This document shows positions 44,248 to 52,303 of a stretch of 64,000 bases of DNA, one piece after another. This DNA is from Jonquetella anthropi DSM 22815 (GTDB taxonomy: Bacteria > Synergistota > Synergistia > Synergistales > Dethiosulfovibrionaceae), in assembly GCF_000237805.1 (NCBI RefSeq), contig NZ_CM001376.1, positions 791,010-855,009 on the forward strand. The letters are read 5' to 3'. The notes under the pieces are model-generated. The model was not told where the DNA came from. It ran no database searches and saw nothing but the letters and a program-made list of their open reading frames with translations. The position numbers and the translations under genes were made by a program. How positions within the stretch are numbered: the first letter of the stretch is position 1; each line of letters opens with the position of its first letter.

Positions 44248-44251
44248 AGCA
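44226..44251. repeat. IS terminal inverted repeat, right
   Basis: Read on the minus strand it begins TGCTCCCCCCAAGTAGGACA and then GGGAAA, the counterpart of the left end. Confidence 0.8.
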
Positions 44252-44259
44252 TATCAGTT

Positions 44260-44275
44260 CCTGCGCGGCCTTCTT
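44260..44275. terminator. Right arm of the IS-split terminator
   Basis: CCTGCGCGGCCTTCTT pairs with 42513-42528. On the plus strand it ends in TTCTT, and on the minus strand the left arm ends in TTCTT, so the intact hairpin would have worked both ways. Confidence 0.7.
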
Positions 44276-44279
44276 GTAG

Positions 44280-45113
44280 TTAACGGCTGGCTAGCGGTAA
44301 GACGTCTGGTCCGGTCTGGCCGGTCATGACGAGGGACGTCGTTCCGCCAAGAAGGGCTTCGTATTCTCCGTCTCCCATCTCAGTCAGGGAAACTCGGTTC
44401 GTCCCGCCGGGATTATGCACTTCCGTCACTGGGCCAGAGAGGCCGTTCAATCGGGCGGCTAAGGCGACAGCCACACACCCGGTGCCGCACGACTCTGTCA
44501 GGTCCTCAACGCCTCGTTCATAGGTCACCGCCCTCATCTCGCCGCGGGCAATCGGCGCCGCAAACGTGACGTTCGTCCCCTGCCGGAACTGGGCCGTGTC
44601 GTTCCTCAACCGCTCGCCCCACCGTCGGGCGAAGTCAACTCCGACCTCCTCACGGGAAAAGAGAACGAGGTGCGGCACGCCAACGAGCGCAAACGTGGCC
44701 CGAAACGTTTCGCCTTCCAGCGTCATCGTCCTGTCGGACCACTCAGGTTCTGGCCTGACGCGGCCCATGTTGATTTCAACGTACCGGCCGTCAACTCGCG
44801 CCCTCATGAGCCCGGCCATCGTCTCAAACTCCATCGACTGGGGGGCCAGTCCGGCACAGGCGGCAAATCGGGCGGCGCAGCGGGCGCCGTTGCCGCACAT
44901 TTCCCCTTCGCTGCCGTCGGCGTTGAAAATTCTCATGAAAAAGTTCGCCGTCTTCGATCGCTTGATGACGAGCAGCCCGTCGGCGCCGATCGACTGGCGT
45001 CTAGGGCACAGGGCCCGGGCGACAGCTGGCCAGTCGAGCCCAATGTTCTCCGCGGCGGTCGCGTCGACGACGATAAAGTCGTTGCCGTTGCCGTTCATCT
45101 TCCAGAAATTCAC
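44280..45113 (-). CDS. dapF: Diaminopimelate epimerase
   Basis: A 277-residue epimerase with both catalytic cysteines in their motifs: Cys73 in GEMCGNGARCAARF and Cys209 in TESCGTGCVAVALA, plus FWKMNGNGNDFIVVDA at the start. It converts LL- to meso-diaminopimelate for peptidoglycan and lysine synthesis. The start is a GTG overlapping the lysA stop by four bases (GTGA). After the stop come 28 bases including the right arm of the IS-split terminator, so the IS may have altered 3'-end formation of this transcript. Confidence 0.96.
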   Translation of the reverse strand: MNFWKMNGNGNDFIVVDATAAENIGLDWPAVARALCPRRQSIGADGLLVIKRSKTANFFMRIFNADGSEGEMCGNGARCAARFAACAGLAPQSMEFETMAGLMRARVDGRYVEINMGRVRPEPEWSDRTMTLEGETFRATFALVGVPHLVLFSREEVGVDFARRWGERLRNDTAQFRQGTNVTFAAPIARGEMRAVTYERGVEDLTESCGTGCVAVALAARLNGLSGPVTEVHNPGGTNRVSLTEMGDGEYEALLGGTTSLVMTGQTGPDVLPLASR

Positions 45114-46372
45114 TGTCTCCCCTCCAATCCAAGCTGATCCTTCAACAGGTCACCTTCGTTCCACCGGCGTACGACGAGCCGGGCCGTGCCGGACGAGACG
45201 AAGACGACCGCCGGACGGAACGCGCCGTTATAGGTCATGAACATCGAGTAGGTGTACGCCCCTGTGTCCGGCAGCGCGACGAGGTCGCCGCGGCGAAGCT
45301 CCGGCATGACGGCGTCGGAAACCAGCACGTCGCCGGACTCGCAGCAGCACCCTGCCAAGGTCACGGTTCCTTCCTTCCGTTCGTCAGCCGAAGAGACGAG
45401 AACCGGACTGTAAGGCGCGCCGTACAGGCAGGGGCGCGGGTTGTCGGTCATGCCGCCGTCGAGCGCCGCGTAGATTCGCCCGCTGGTGGTCTCTTTGACC
45501 GACTGGACGCGATAGACCGTGACGCAGGCCGGCGAGCTGACCCATCGGCCCGGCTCAAAGCTGAGCCGCGGGAGCCGAAGCCCGGCGGCTGACGACGCGC
45601 TCTTTGCTCTCAAGCAGATTTTTTCGATAAAGTCCCCCGCGTCCAGCGGACCTTCAGGAGACCGGACGGCAAAACCGCCGCCTAAGTCCATCTCGTCTGC
45701 CTCAAACCCACAGGCGTTTTTGAGCGACGCCAGCAGATCAACCATCGTCTGAACGCCCTCGAAAAAGGGCTCAAGCCGGTCAATCTGCGAGCCAAGATGA
45801 ACGTGAAGGCCTGCCAGTACAACCGGCAGATCGGCCGCCCGCTTGACCGCATGGACCAGCTGGGCCGGCGAAAAGCCGAACTTGCAGTCGTCTGTGGCCG
45901 TCTGAATGGCGTGATGCGCTCCTGCTGCAATGCCCGGGCTCACGCGCAGCAATATTTTAGGCGGCGTCTTTTCGTTTTTTGCCAAGCGGCCTAAAAGCTC
46001 CAGTTCGTCGGCGCTGTCGACGACGATTCGCCCGACTCCCAGTCGGAGCGCCCGGCTCAACAGCTCCTCGGTCTTCGCGTTGCCGTGAAGTTCTATCCGT
46101 CCGGCGCTGATTCCCGCGGACAAGGCGAGCGCCAACTCTCCTAAAGAAACGACGTCGAGGCCCATCCCTTCGCTGGAGACCAGCTGAGCCATTGCCAAGG
46201 GCAAAAACGCCTTGCCGGCGTAGTAGACGTCAGCATCATACTTCTTCACCGACTCGACAAGGCGACGGCACCGCCGTCGAAGCTCTGCCTCATCGAAAAC
46301 GTACAGCGGCGTGCCGAAACGCTCAGCCAACTCGATCAGGCTCGCGCCGCCCCATTCGGTCAAACTCTTCAC
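45110..46372 (-). CDS. lysA: Diaminopimelate decarboxylase
   Basis: A 420-residue fold-III PLP enzyme. The PLP lysine is in YYAGKAFLPLAMA; HVHLGSQIDRLEPFFEGVQT and the Gly-rich DLGGGFAVRSPEG follow, and the catalytic Cys/Glu segment CCCESGDVL and DTGAYTYSMFMTYNG near the end match LysA. It makes lysine from meso-DAP. GTG at 46372 is chosen with AAGGA eight bases upstream; the frame to 46468 overlaps the degraded YyaL-like gene. It is co-transcribed with dapF. Confidence 0.95.
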   Translation of the reverse strand: MKSLTEWGGASLIELAERFGTPLYVFDEAELRRRCRRLVESVKKYDADVYYAGKAFLPLAMAQLVSSEGMGLDVVSLGELALALSAGISAGRIELHGNAKTEELLSRALRLGVGRIVVDSADELELLGRLAKNEKTPPKILLRVSPGIAAGAHHAIQTATDDCKFGFSPAQLVHAVKRAADLPVVLAGLHVHLGSQIDRLEPFFEGVQTMVDLLASLKNACGFEADEMDLGGGFAVRSPEGPLDAGDFIEKICLRAKSASSAAGLRLPRLSFEPGRWVSSPACVTVYRVQSVKETTSGRIYAALDGGMTDNPRPCLYGAPYSPVLVSSADERKEGTVTLAGCCCESGDVLVSDAVMPELRRGDLVALPDTGAYTYSMFMTYNGAFRPAVVFVSSGTARLVVRRWNEGDLLKDQLGLEGRQ

Positions 46373-46389
46373 AGAATCAGTCCTTTTCT

Positions 46390-46415
46390 GCCGCCCCTGT
46401 CGGGCGGCCTTTTTA
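46390..46415 (+). terminator. Terminator-like hairpin facing the plus strand
   Basis: GCCGCCC (46390-46396) and GGGCGGC (46402-46408) are followed by CTTTTTA on the plus strand, although no plus-strand gene precedes it. On the minus strand it lies in the 40-base gap before lysA without a T-run. It may block antisense transcription or simply form a leader hairpin. Confidence 0.4.
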
Positions 46416-48287
46416 TTGAACGGTTTTTCCAGCGCTGAGACGTTCGAGCGCTTCGATCGTTTTTTCAAGCGTCGGCTGAGGTGGAAAGCACCTCTGACCC
46501 TGACAGATGAGCCACTGGTCCCCGTCCGCCTTCGGCTATCACTGCCAGCGGCATCTGTTTTTCTGCCAAGGCCTGCGACAGACGCTGCGCTTCGCCGGCA
46601 GGGGCTGCCACTCGAATCAGCCGTTCAGGCGAACTGACGGCGGCTTGGGCTGCCATCCCAAAGAACTGGGCTAACCGGAGGTCGAACGACAGGGAGTTTT
46701 TTATCTTCTCCCAAGCGTCCCAGATGTCCTGACGCTGGGAGACCGCCGCCAAACGGGCCAACAGGAACGCCGCGACCGCGTTGCCGGTCGGTCGGCCGCC
46801 TTCAAACCGCTCAGCCGACGGCGGCACGTCGCCGCTGACGCTGTCCCAAAGCCCGCCGTCAGGCGCGCCGGCAAACTTGTTAATCATCTGCAACGCTTTC
46901 TCTGCTAGGTACTCCGCGCGGGCCCGACTGGGGTTCGCCTGATACAGTTCCCACAGCCCCCAGAGGGGAAAAGCCCAGTCCTCGAGAAACGCCGACTTCC
47001 CGGCGTCGAGCTGTCCTTTCAGCCACAGTCCGGACCGCTCGGCCGCTCTCGCGGCCTCGGGGCAGTTCAGCCGGCCGAAGCGTGCCAGAGCGGCGCAGGC
47101 CAGCCCGTTCCAGCTCGTCATGACGAGCTGGCCAACGAGAAGTTCGCTCCGGTCGTCCCGCCATCGGTCAAGCCGGTCAAGTTCGCTGACCGGCAGAGCA
47201 CCAATGTCAGCTCCATCTGACAGGTGAGGAATCGGCTGGTTGGCCGACAGCCCTAAGAGTTCGCAGAGCTCCGCCGGCCGGTTGGCGCCCGACTCCCTCA
47301 CGTCCTGAGGCGTCAGCGCGTAATACGCGCCTTCTCCGCCTCCTGAATCGGCGTCCGTCGCCGCGGCGAACGTCCCGTTCGGGTTTTGAAGTCGAGTTAA
47401 AAGCCAGCGAAGTGCTCGGCGGGCACAGAAGAGAAAGAGCGATCGGCCTGAACGCTGCCATCCGTCCAAACAGGCGTTGATGAAAAGGGCGTTGTCGGCT
47501 AACATCTTCTCATAGTGAGGGACGAGCCACCTGTCGTCGGTGCTGTAGCGGAAAATACCCCCTGACACGGGGTCGCATATGCCGCCGCGGCAGACCCGTT
47601 CGAGCAGTTTTAAAGCAGCGTCGGCTGCCTGAGGAACGTTCAGAACCGACGAAGCCTGAAAGAGAAACGACGCCAAGTGCATTTGAGGAAAAAGCGGTGC
47701 CCGGCCCCACGAGCCGGTCTCGGGGCTCTGCGCCCGGACTAAGAACTGTGCCGCCCCTTTGAGGTCTGCCTCCTCGGAGGGCGCTGGCGGCGTCCGAGCC
47801 TCTTTGACCCAGTCGTCTATGGTTGCTCTGCGGTGGGCCTGTCGGCTTCCCAGAGGTTTGCGATCGCCAGAAGTGTTTCGTACATCCCCTCCGGCCCGTT
47901 CAACAGCCGGTAAGTGGAGAGAAAAAACGGCCGGCCGTCTGCCAGCGCGGCGGCGAGAAGCGGCCAGCCGCCCCCTTCGCCGGTCGCCTGACAGGCGGAC
48001 ATGTAGTACCTATCCAAGTCGGGGCGTTCCTGCCGGTCGACTACCACGGGGACAAAACGGCGATTGATTAGCTCTGCGGCGTCAGGGTCACGAAACGTTT
48101 CCCGCGCTAGGACGTGGCACCAGTGGCAGGAAGCAAAACCGACGAGAACCAGCAAGGGCATGCCAGTTCGGCTGGCCTCTTCTCTCCCTGCGTCCCAGCC
48201 TCGCCAACGGACCAGATCCGACAGGTGCTGACGGACGTACTGGGATGAACTGGAAGAAAGCTCTTGGTAATCGTCTGATGAGTTCAT
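46413..48287 (-). pseudogene. YyaL/DUF255 thioredoxin-domain protein, two frameshifts
   Basis: One original gene is now in three frames. The first (48287-47817) has the thioredoxin-like domain with VGFASCHWCHVLARETFRD and VDRQERPDLDRYYMSACQAT. The second (to 46465) has the six-hairpin glycosidase-like domain (GGICDPVSGGIFRYSTDDRW, HYEKMLADNALFINACLDGW). The third (to TAA at 46415-46413) ends DQWLICQGQRCFPPQPTLEK with TIEALERL. The first change lies between about 47850 and 47820 and is equal to a lost base. The second is one extra base in CCCC at 46520-46523; removing it restores EGGRDQWLICQ. The family's role is unclear. Sequencing error cannot be excluded. Confidence 0.8.
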
Positions 48288-48357
48288 CCGCCGTCGTCCT
48301 TTCCCTATTCTGGCCGCTTATCATGACTAAACATCTGTCTGCGGAGGTGTTCCTGCC

Positions 48358-49245
48358 GTGCTTCATGGAAAGACCAGTACCCTTGGGGATCTGGCCATAT
48401 TGTTGTGCTGTATTCTTTGGAGCCTCTCGTTCGGAGCGATGAAGCTGGCGCTGAGCGCTGTCGGGCCGTTCTGGCTCATCGCGATTCGCTTCGCCATGAC
48501 GGCTGCCGTGCTGGTCGTTTGTCTCCCCCGCCGCGCCGCGAAACTGACGCGGGCCGACTGGATTTCTGGCGCCGCCATCGGCGTGACGCTGTCGACGGCT
48601 CTTTTTGCTCAGGCTTCCGGGCTACGCTTTGCTGACACGGGGAAAATTGCGTTCCTGACGTCTGGGTACGTGGCTGTCCTGCCGGTGCTTCTGTGGCTCT
48701 GGGGACGAACGCCGAACAGAAGCGACGTCGTCTCTGCCGGTATCTGTACCCTCGGCATGGCGACCTTGTCGTGGACGCCCGGACTCGGCCTCGGCGCCGG
48801 AGAGCTGTGCGGCATCCTGGCGGCTCTGTCGTCGGCCGCTCAGATTCTCGCCGTAACGCTGATGATGAGGTATTCCAGCCCGTTGGCTGTTTCCATCACC
48901 CAGTCGATTTTAGGAACGGCGCTCAGCGTTCCGCTCGCCTTGGCCTTTGATCCTCTTCCTCAGGCGTTTCCAACTGGCTCAGTCTGGCTGGCGCTCGTCT
49001 ATTTGGCGATCGGCTGCACGCTCGTGCCGTTTGCTCTTCAAATGTGGGCCCAACCGCTGACAACTCCAACCCGGGCCAGCCTGATCTTCTCCCTCGAGTC
49101 GGTCTTTGCCACGCTGGTCGGCGTCGCTTGGTTCGGCGAAACGGTGAGCCTTCGTTTTGTCGTCGGCGCCGGCCTTGTCCTCGCGTCCCTCTTGGTCAGC
49201 TCTCTGTGGCGGCCCGGTCGGACTTCTGAAGCCGCGACTGAGTGA
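48358..49245 (+). CDS. EamA/DMT-family transporter
   Basis: A 295-residue membrane protein with ten hydrophobic helices in two EamA repeats (first around LLCCILWSLSFGAMKLALSA, second around CGILAALSSAAQILAVTLMM). The end of each repeat has the usual SLESVFATLVGVAWFGETVS type helix. These are drug/metabolite exporters or importers with unpredictable substrates. The GTG at 48358 has GGAGGTG ten bases upstream. Its last 50 bases overlap, tail to tail, the glycerate kinase gene. Confidence 0.88.
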   Translation: MLHGKTSTLGDLAILLCCILWSLSFGAMKLALSAVGPFWLIAIRFAMTAAVLVVCLPRRAAKLTRADWISGAAIGVTLSTALFAQASGLRFADTGKIAFLTSGYVAVLPVLLWLWGRTPNRSDVVSAGICTLGMATLSWTPGLGLGAGELCGILAALSSAAQILAVTLMMRYSSPLAVSITQSILGTALSVPLALAFDPLPQAFPTGSVWLALVYLAIGCTLVPFALQMWAQPLTTPTRASLIFSLESVFATLVGVAWFGETVSLRFVVGAGLVLASLLVSSLWRPGRTSEAATE

Positions 49246-50365
49246 ACAGGCGGGTAACCGTCCCGGCCATCCGCTCCAAGTCGCTTTCGCTCCTTTTCAG
49301 CGCTTGAGCGAACGGACAGGGGCCCGCGCCGATGGCAAATGCGCCGCTTAAGCCGAGCGCTTCAATGTCCTTAAAGTCGCCCCCCAGGCTTCCAGTCAGT
49401 GCCACAAGAGGCACGCCGCAGGACTTCGCGCAGGCTGACAGCCCGGAAATGACCTTGCCGAAACCGGTCTGCGCGTCCAGACGTCCCTCGCCGGTAAAGG
49501 CCAAATCGGCCCAGCTCATCGCGTCCTTCAGACCGGTTAGCTCGGCCACCACGTCGATTCCCCGCAGAAGCGGGACGCTGAAAACGGCAGCAAGCCCAGC
49601 CGCGGCGCCGCCGGCCGCGCCGCCGCCCGGAAGGGTCGACACGTCCCGGCCTGTGGCCTGCAGGAGAACAGTTTCCCAATTGGCAAGCCCTGCGTCGAGC
49701 CGTTCAATCGTTTTGCCCCGCGCGCCCTTTTGAGGGCCGAAAACCGCTGCCGCTCCCAGAGGACCGCAGAGTACGTTTTGGACGTCGCACATCACGAGCC
49801 AATTCAAGCCGCTTAGCCGGCTGTCCATCTGGGACAGGTCCAGCTGGGCGATTTTTTCAAGGGACGCCCCACAGGGCGGAAGCAGGTTGCCACGTTGATC
49901 GGTTGCCCGAGCTCCTAACGCCGTCAGGATCCCGAGCCCGCCGTCGATCGTCGCGCTGCCTCCAAGGCCGAGCACAATCGTTCGGCAGCCGGCGTTCAGG
50001 ACCTCGCGAATCTGCTCGCCGGTGCCTCGGGTGCTCGCTCGAAGCGGACTTCTCTTGTCCTTGGCGACGAGCGGCAGCCCGGAAGCCGCAGCCAGTTCGA
50101 CAACAGCCCGTCCGTCCGGCAGCAGTCCCCACGACGCTTTCGTCAAGGCGCCGAGCGGGCCGTGAACGACAGACGTGCGCTTTTCGCCGCCGACCGCGGC
50201 CAGAAAGGCTTCGACCGTGCCCTCCCCGCCGTCGGCGACGGGGATAACCCGAGTGCGCGCGGCCGGACAGGCGCAGAGCACGCCGCGCTCGACCGCTCGG
50301 CCTGCCTGAAGCGCAGTCAAGTTTCCCTTAAAAGAGTCCATGGCTATGAGTACGTTTAACGTCAT
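49196..50365 (-). CDS. glxK: Glycerate kinase
   Basis: A 389-residue glycerate kinase type I (GarK/GlxK) protein: VLIAMDSFKGNLTALQAGRA, VIPVADGGEGTVEAFLAAVG, GLGGSATIDGGLGILTALGA and FTGEGRLDAQTGFGKVISGL are all conserved. It phosphorylates D-glycerate to 2-phosphoglycerate (or 3-phospho-, depending on the member), feeding glycolysis. ATG at 50365 has GGAGGAAG upstream. An extended -10 (TGCTAAAAT at 50420-50412, minus strand) lies upstream. No other glyoxylate or serine-glycerate gene is adjacent. Confidence 0.95.
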   Translation of the reverse strand: MTLNVLIAMDSFKGNLTALQAGRAVERGVLCACPAARTRVIPVADGGEGTVEAFLAAVGGEKRTSVVHGPLGALTKASWGLLPDGRAVVELAAASGLPLVAKDKRSPLRASTRGTGEQIREVLNAGCRTIVLGLGGSATIDGGLGILTALGARATDQRGNLLPPCGASLEKIAQLDLSQMDSRLSGLNWLVMCDVQNVLCGPLGAAAVFGPQKGARGKTIERLDAGLANWETVLLQATGRDVSTLPGGGAAGGAAAGLAAVFSVPLLRGIDVVAELTGLKDAMSWADLAFTGEGRLDAQTGFGKVISGLSACAKSCGVPLVALTGSLGGDFKDIEALGLSGAFAIGAGPCPFAQALKRSESDLERMAGTVTRLFTQSRLQKSDRAATES

Positions 50366-50503
50366 CGCTTCCTCCGCGGCAGCACAGGCTGAAAAAGGCC
50401 GCCGATGCGTTATTTTAGCATGATTCAGCTGACATAAGCTTTGTAGAACGCTTTGCGCGGCCCCGCCGTCAATTCGAGGAAGCGGCCCTGGCTCTTTGAT
50501 ACC

Positions 50504-50532
50504 TTGACTTTCAGAGAATCGGCCCGTATGAT
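50504..50532 (+). promoter_or_regulatory. Promoter of the IclR-hut gene cluster
   Basis: TTGACT (50504-50509), a 17-base spacer and TATGAT (50527-50532). The inferred start near 50539 lies downstream of the earliest in-frame ATG at 50453, supporting the later GTG as true start of the regulator. Confidence 0.6.
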
Positions 50533-50575
50533 GAAATTAATGGGACAAGCTGTCCTGTTTATGGAGGTGGAGCGG

Positions 50576-51319
50576 GTGGACAAGGACGAGCGGCTCGACG
50601 CGGCGGCGAAAGTAGTTGTTCTGATGGAAGCGTTGACCCGCGGCAAGGGGCGTCTGACGGTTCGTGATCTCGAAGCTCAAACGGCAGTCCCTCGAAGCTC
50701 TGTGGGCCGACTCCTTCTTTCCCTGTCTTCTGCTGGCTGGGTCGTTCGGGATGCCAACGACCGGTTCTGCCCAAGCCTTCGTTTTCTGCTGCTCGGCAGG
50801 AGCGGAAACATTTCTGACGTCTTGGCCCAGCGGGTCGCCGGTCCGATGAGGGAACTCGCTCTGGCGACGGGAAAGACCGCGCTGCTCAGTCTGCTCGACG
50901 GCGACCGCGGCCTGTGCGTTCACACCGAGGAGCCGGAAATGGCGGTCAAGTTCGTCGCTCATCCCGGCATGACAGTGCCGCTTCACGCCGGAGCGACGGG
51001 AAAAATTCTCCTGAGCTGGGCGCCGGAAAGCGTCCGCGAAAAGGTTTTCCGTGCCTCGCCAGTTCGGCCTGACGGACGGCAGGCCTCCGAAAGCGCGCTG
51101 CGAAATGACGTCCAGACGATACGCCGTCAGGGCTGGGCGTTTTCTCAGGAAGAGTGGATCGCCCACGCCGCTGATTTGAGCGTGCCTGTTTTCGACCAGT
51201 CAGGCGAGTTTGTGGCTCAGCTGGGGTTGGCCGGACTGGCCGGAACGTTCTCAGACCGGTTTGATGAGCTCCTTCAGAAGCTGTTGGCAACGTCACGGGT
51301 CATCTCTCAAAACTTGTAG
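50576..51319 (+). CDS. IclR-family regulator next to hut genes
   Basis: A 247-residue regulator. The N-terminal winged helix is visible (KVVVLMEALTRGKGRLTVRD, EAQTAVPRSSVGRLLLSLSS), then the IclR ligand domain with MTVPLHAGATGKILLSWAPE and RRQGWAFSQEEWIAHAADLS. GTG at 50576 has GGAGGTGG upstream and lies after the promoter. It precedes ftcD by 53 bases, a gap that holds a short hairpin (CGGCAG/CTGCCG, 51325-51344). Control of histidine degradation is inferred from position; other hut systems often use HutC or HutP instead. Confidence 0.88.
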   Translation: MDKDERLDAAAKVVVLMEALTRGKGRLTVRDLEAQTAVPRSSVGRLLLSLSSAGWVVRDANDRFCPSLRFLLLGRSGNISDVLAQRVAGPMRELALATGKTALLSLLDGDRGLCVHTEEPEMAVKFVAHPGMTVPLHAGATGKILLSWAPESVREKVFRASPVRPDGRQASESALRNDVQTIRRQGWAFSQEEWIAHAADLSVPVFDQSGEFVAQLGLAGLAGTFSDRFDELLQKLLATSRVISQNL

Positions 51320-51372
51320 AACTTCGGCAGACCTGGGCCTGCCGCTCAATAAATTTTGAAAGGGTGTTGTCC

Positions 51373-52299
51373 ATGGCAAGACAGTTAATCGAATGCGTAC
51401 CGAATTTCAGTGAGGGCCGTCGTCAGGACGTCATCGAGGCCATCGTCGCCCCGTTTAAGAACCGCAAGGGCTGCTATCTGTTCGATTACCGGGCGGACCA
51501 AGACCACAACCGACTGGTAGTCAGTTTGGTCGGCGAGCCTCAGGCCATCTGCGACGCCCTTCTCGAGGCCAGCCGGGTTGCGGTCGAGAATATCGACCTG
51601 AACACCCATCAGGGAGCTCACCCCCGTCTTGGCGCGGTGGACGTCATCCCCTTCACGCCGGTGAAGAACATCACCATGGACGAGTGCGTCGAGCTGGCTC
51701 ACAGCTTCGCCAAACGGTTCAACGACGCGCTTGACGTGCCCGTGTTCTTCTACGAGGCCGCGTCCGTCCGGCCGGACCGCACTCGGCTTGAGCAGATTCG
51801 CAAGGGCCAGTACGAAGCCCTGAAGGAACTTGTAAAGACTGACCCGAGCCGTCAGCCCGACGTGGGAACCAAGGATCGGCTTCACCCCACCGCCGGAGGC
51901 ACGGTCATCGGCGCCCGCAAGTTCCTCGTGGCCTACAACGTCAACCTGAACACGACGAACAAGGCTATCGCCGACGCCATCGCCAAGCGCGTTCGCGCCT
52001 CCGGCGGCGGCTTCGCCTGCGTCAAGGGCATGGGCGTTGACTTGAAAGAAAAAGGCCTTGTCCAGGTGTCGATGAACATCGTTGACTACGAGAAGACCGC
52101 CATGTATCGGACCCTTGAGTTCATCCGCATGGAAGCGGCCCGCTGGGGCGTGACCGTCAACGGCACCGAAGTGTACGGCATGATTCCCGCCGGGGCACTG
52201 CTGGACAGCGCGGCGTACTACATGCAGATCGACGACTTCCAGAACGAGCAGGTGCTGGAGCTCAAGCTGCTGGAACTGATGGGAGAACAGGAAGCGTAG
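51373..52299 (+). CDS. ftcD: Glutamate formimidoyltransferase
   Basis: A 308-residue protein equal to the transferase half of FTCD: LIECVPNFSEGRRQDVIEAI, DHNRLVVSLVGEPQAICDAL, HQGAHPRLGAVDVIPFTPVK and FVAYNVNL-type FLVAYNVNLNTTNKAIADAI. It moves the formimino group from formiminoglutamate to tetrahydrofolate, releasing glutamate. Its cyclodeaminase partner is a separate gene here (fchA). ATG at 51373 follows a GAAAGGG site. It opens the ftcD-hutI-fchA-hutU set. Confidence 0.95.
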   Translation: MARQLIECVPNFSEGRRQDVIEAIVAPFKNRKGCYLFDYRADQDHNRLVVSLVGEPQAICDALLEASRVAVENIDLNTHQGAHPRLGAVDVIPFTPVKNITMDECVELAHSFAKRFNDALDVPVFFYEAASVRPDRTRLEQIRKGQYEALKELVKTDPSRQPDVGTKDRLHPTAGGTVIGARKFLVAYNVNLNTTNKAIADAIAKRVRASGGGFACVKGMGVDLKEKGLVQVSMNIVDYEKTAMYRTLEFIRMEAARWGVTVNGTEVYGMIPAGALLDSAAYYMQIDDFQNEQVLELKLLELMGEQEA

Positions 52300-52303
52300 C
52301 GCC

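Larger units (their letters stand above)
42538..44251 (-). mobile_element. IS3-family insertion sequence (1714 bp)
   Basis: Bounded by imperfect inverted repeats of about 26 bp (42538-42563 and 44226-44251), both beginning TGCTCCCC and sharing TAGGACAG. It encodes a helix-turn-helix OrfA and a DDE integrase-type OrfB on the minus strand, the IS3-family arrangement. No 3-4 bp target duplication is seen (flanks GTC and TAT), so the ends may be one or two bases off or the site may have changed. The element lies in the loop of a terminator hairpin. Both OrfA halves and OrfB are in discordant frames, so transposition competence of this copy is doubtful. Confidence 0.92.

Noticed and set aside
42535-44254. 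Target-site duplication of the IS element
   Set aside because: Flanking triplets GTC and TAT differ and shifting the ends by one or two bases did not give a match, so no duplication is claimed.
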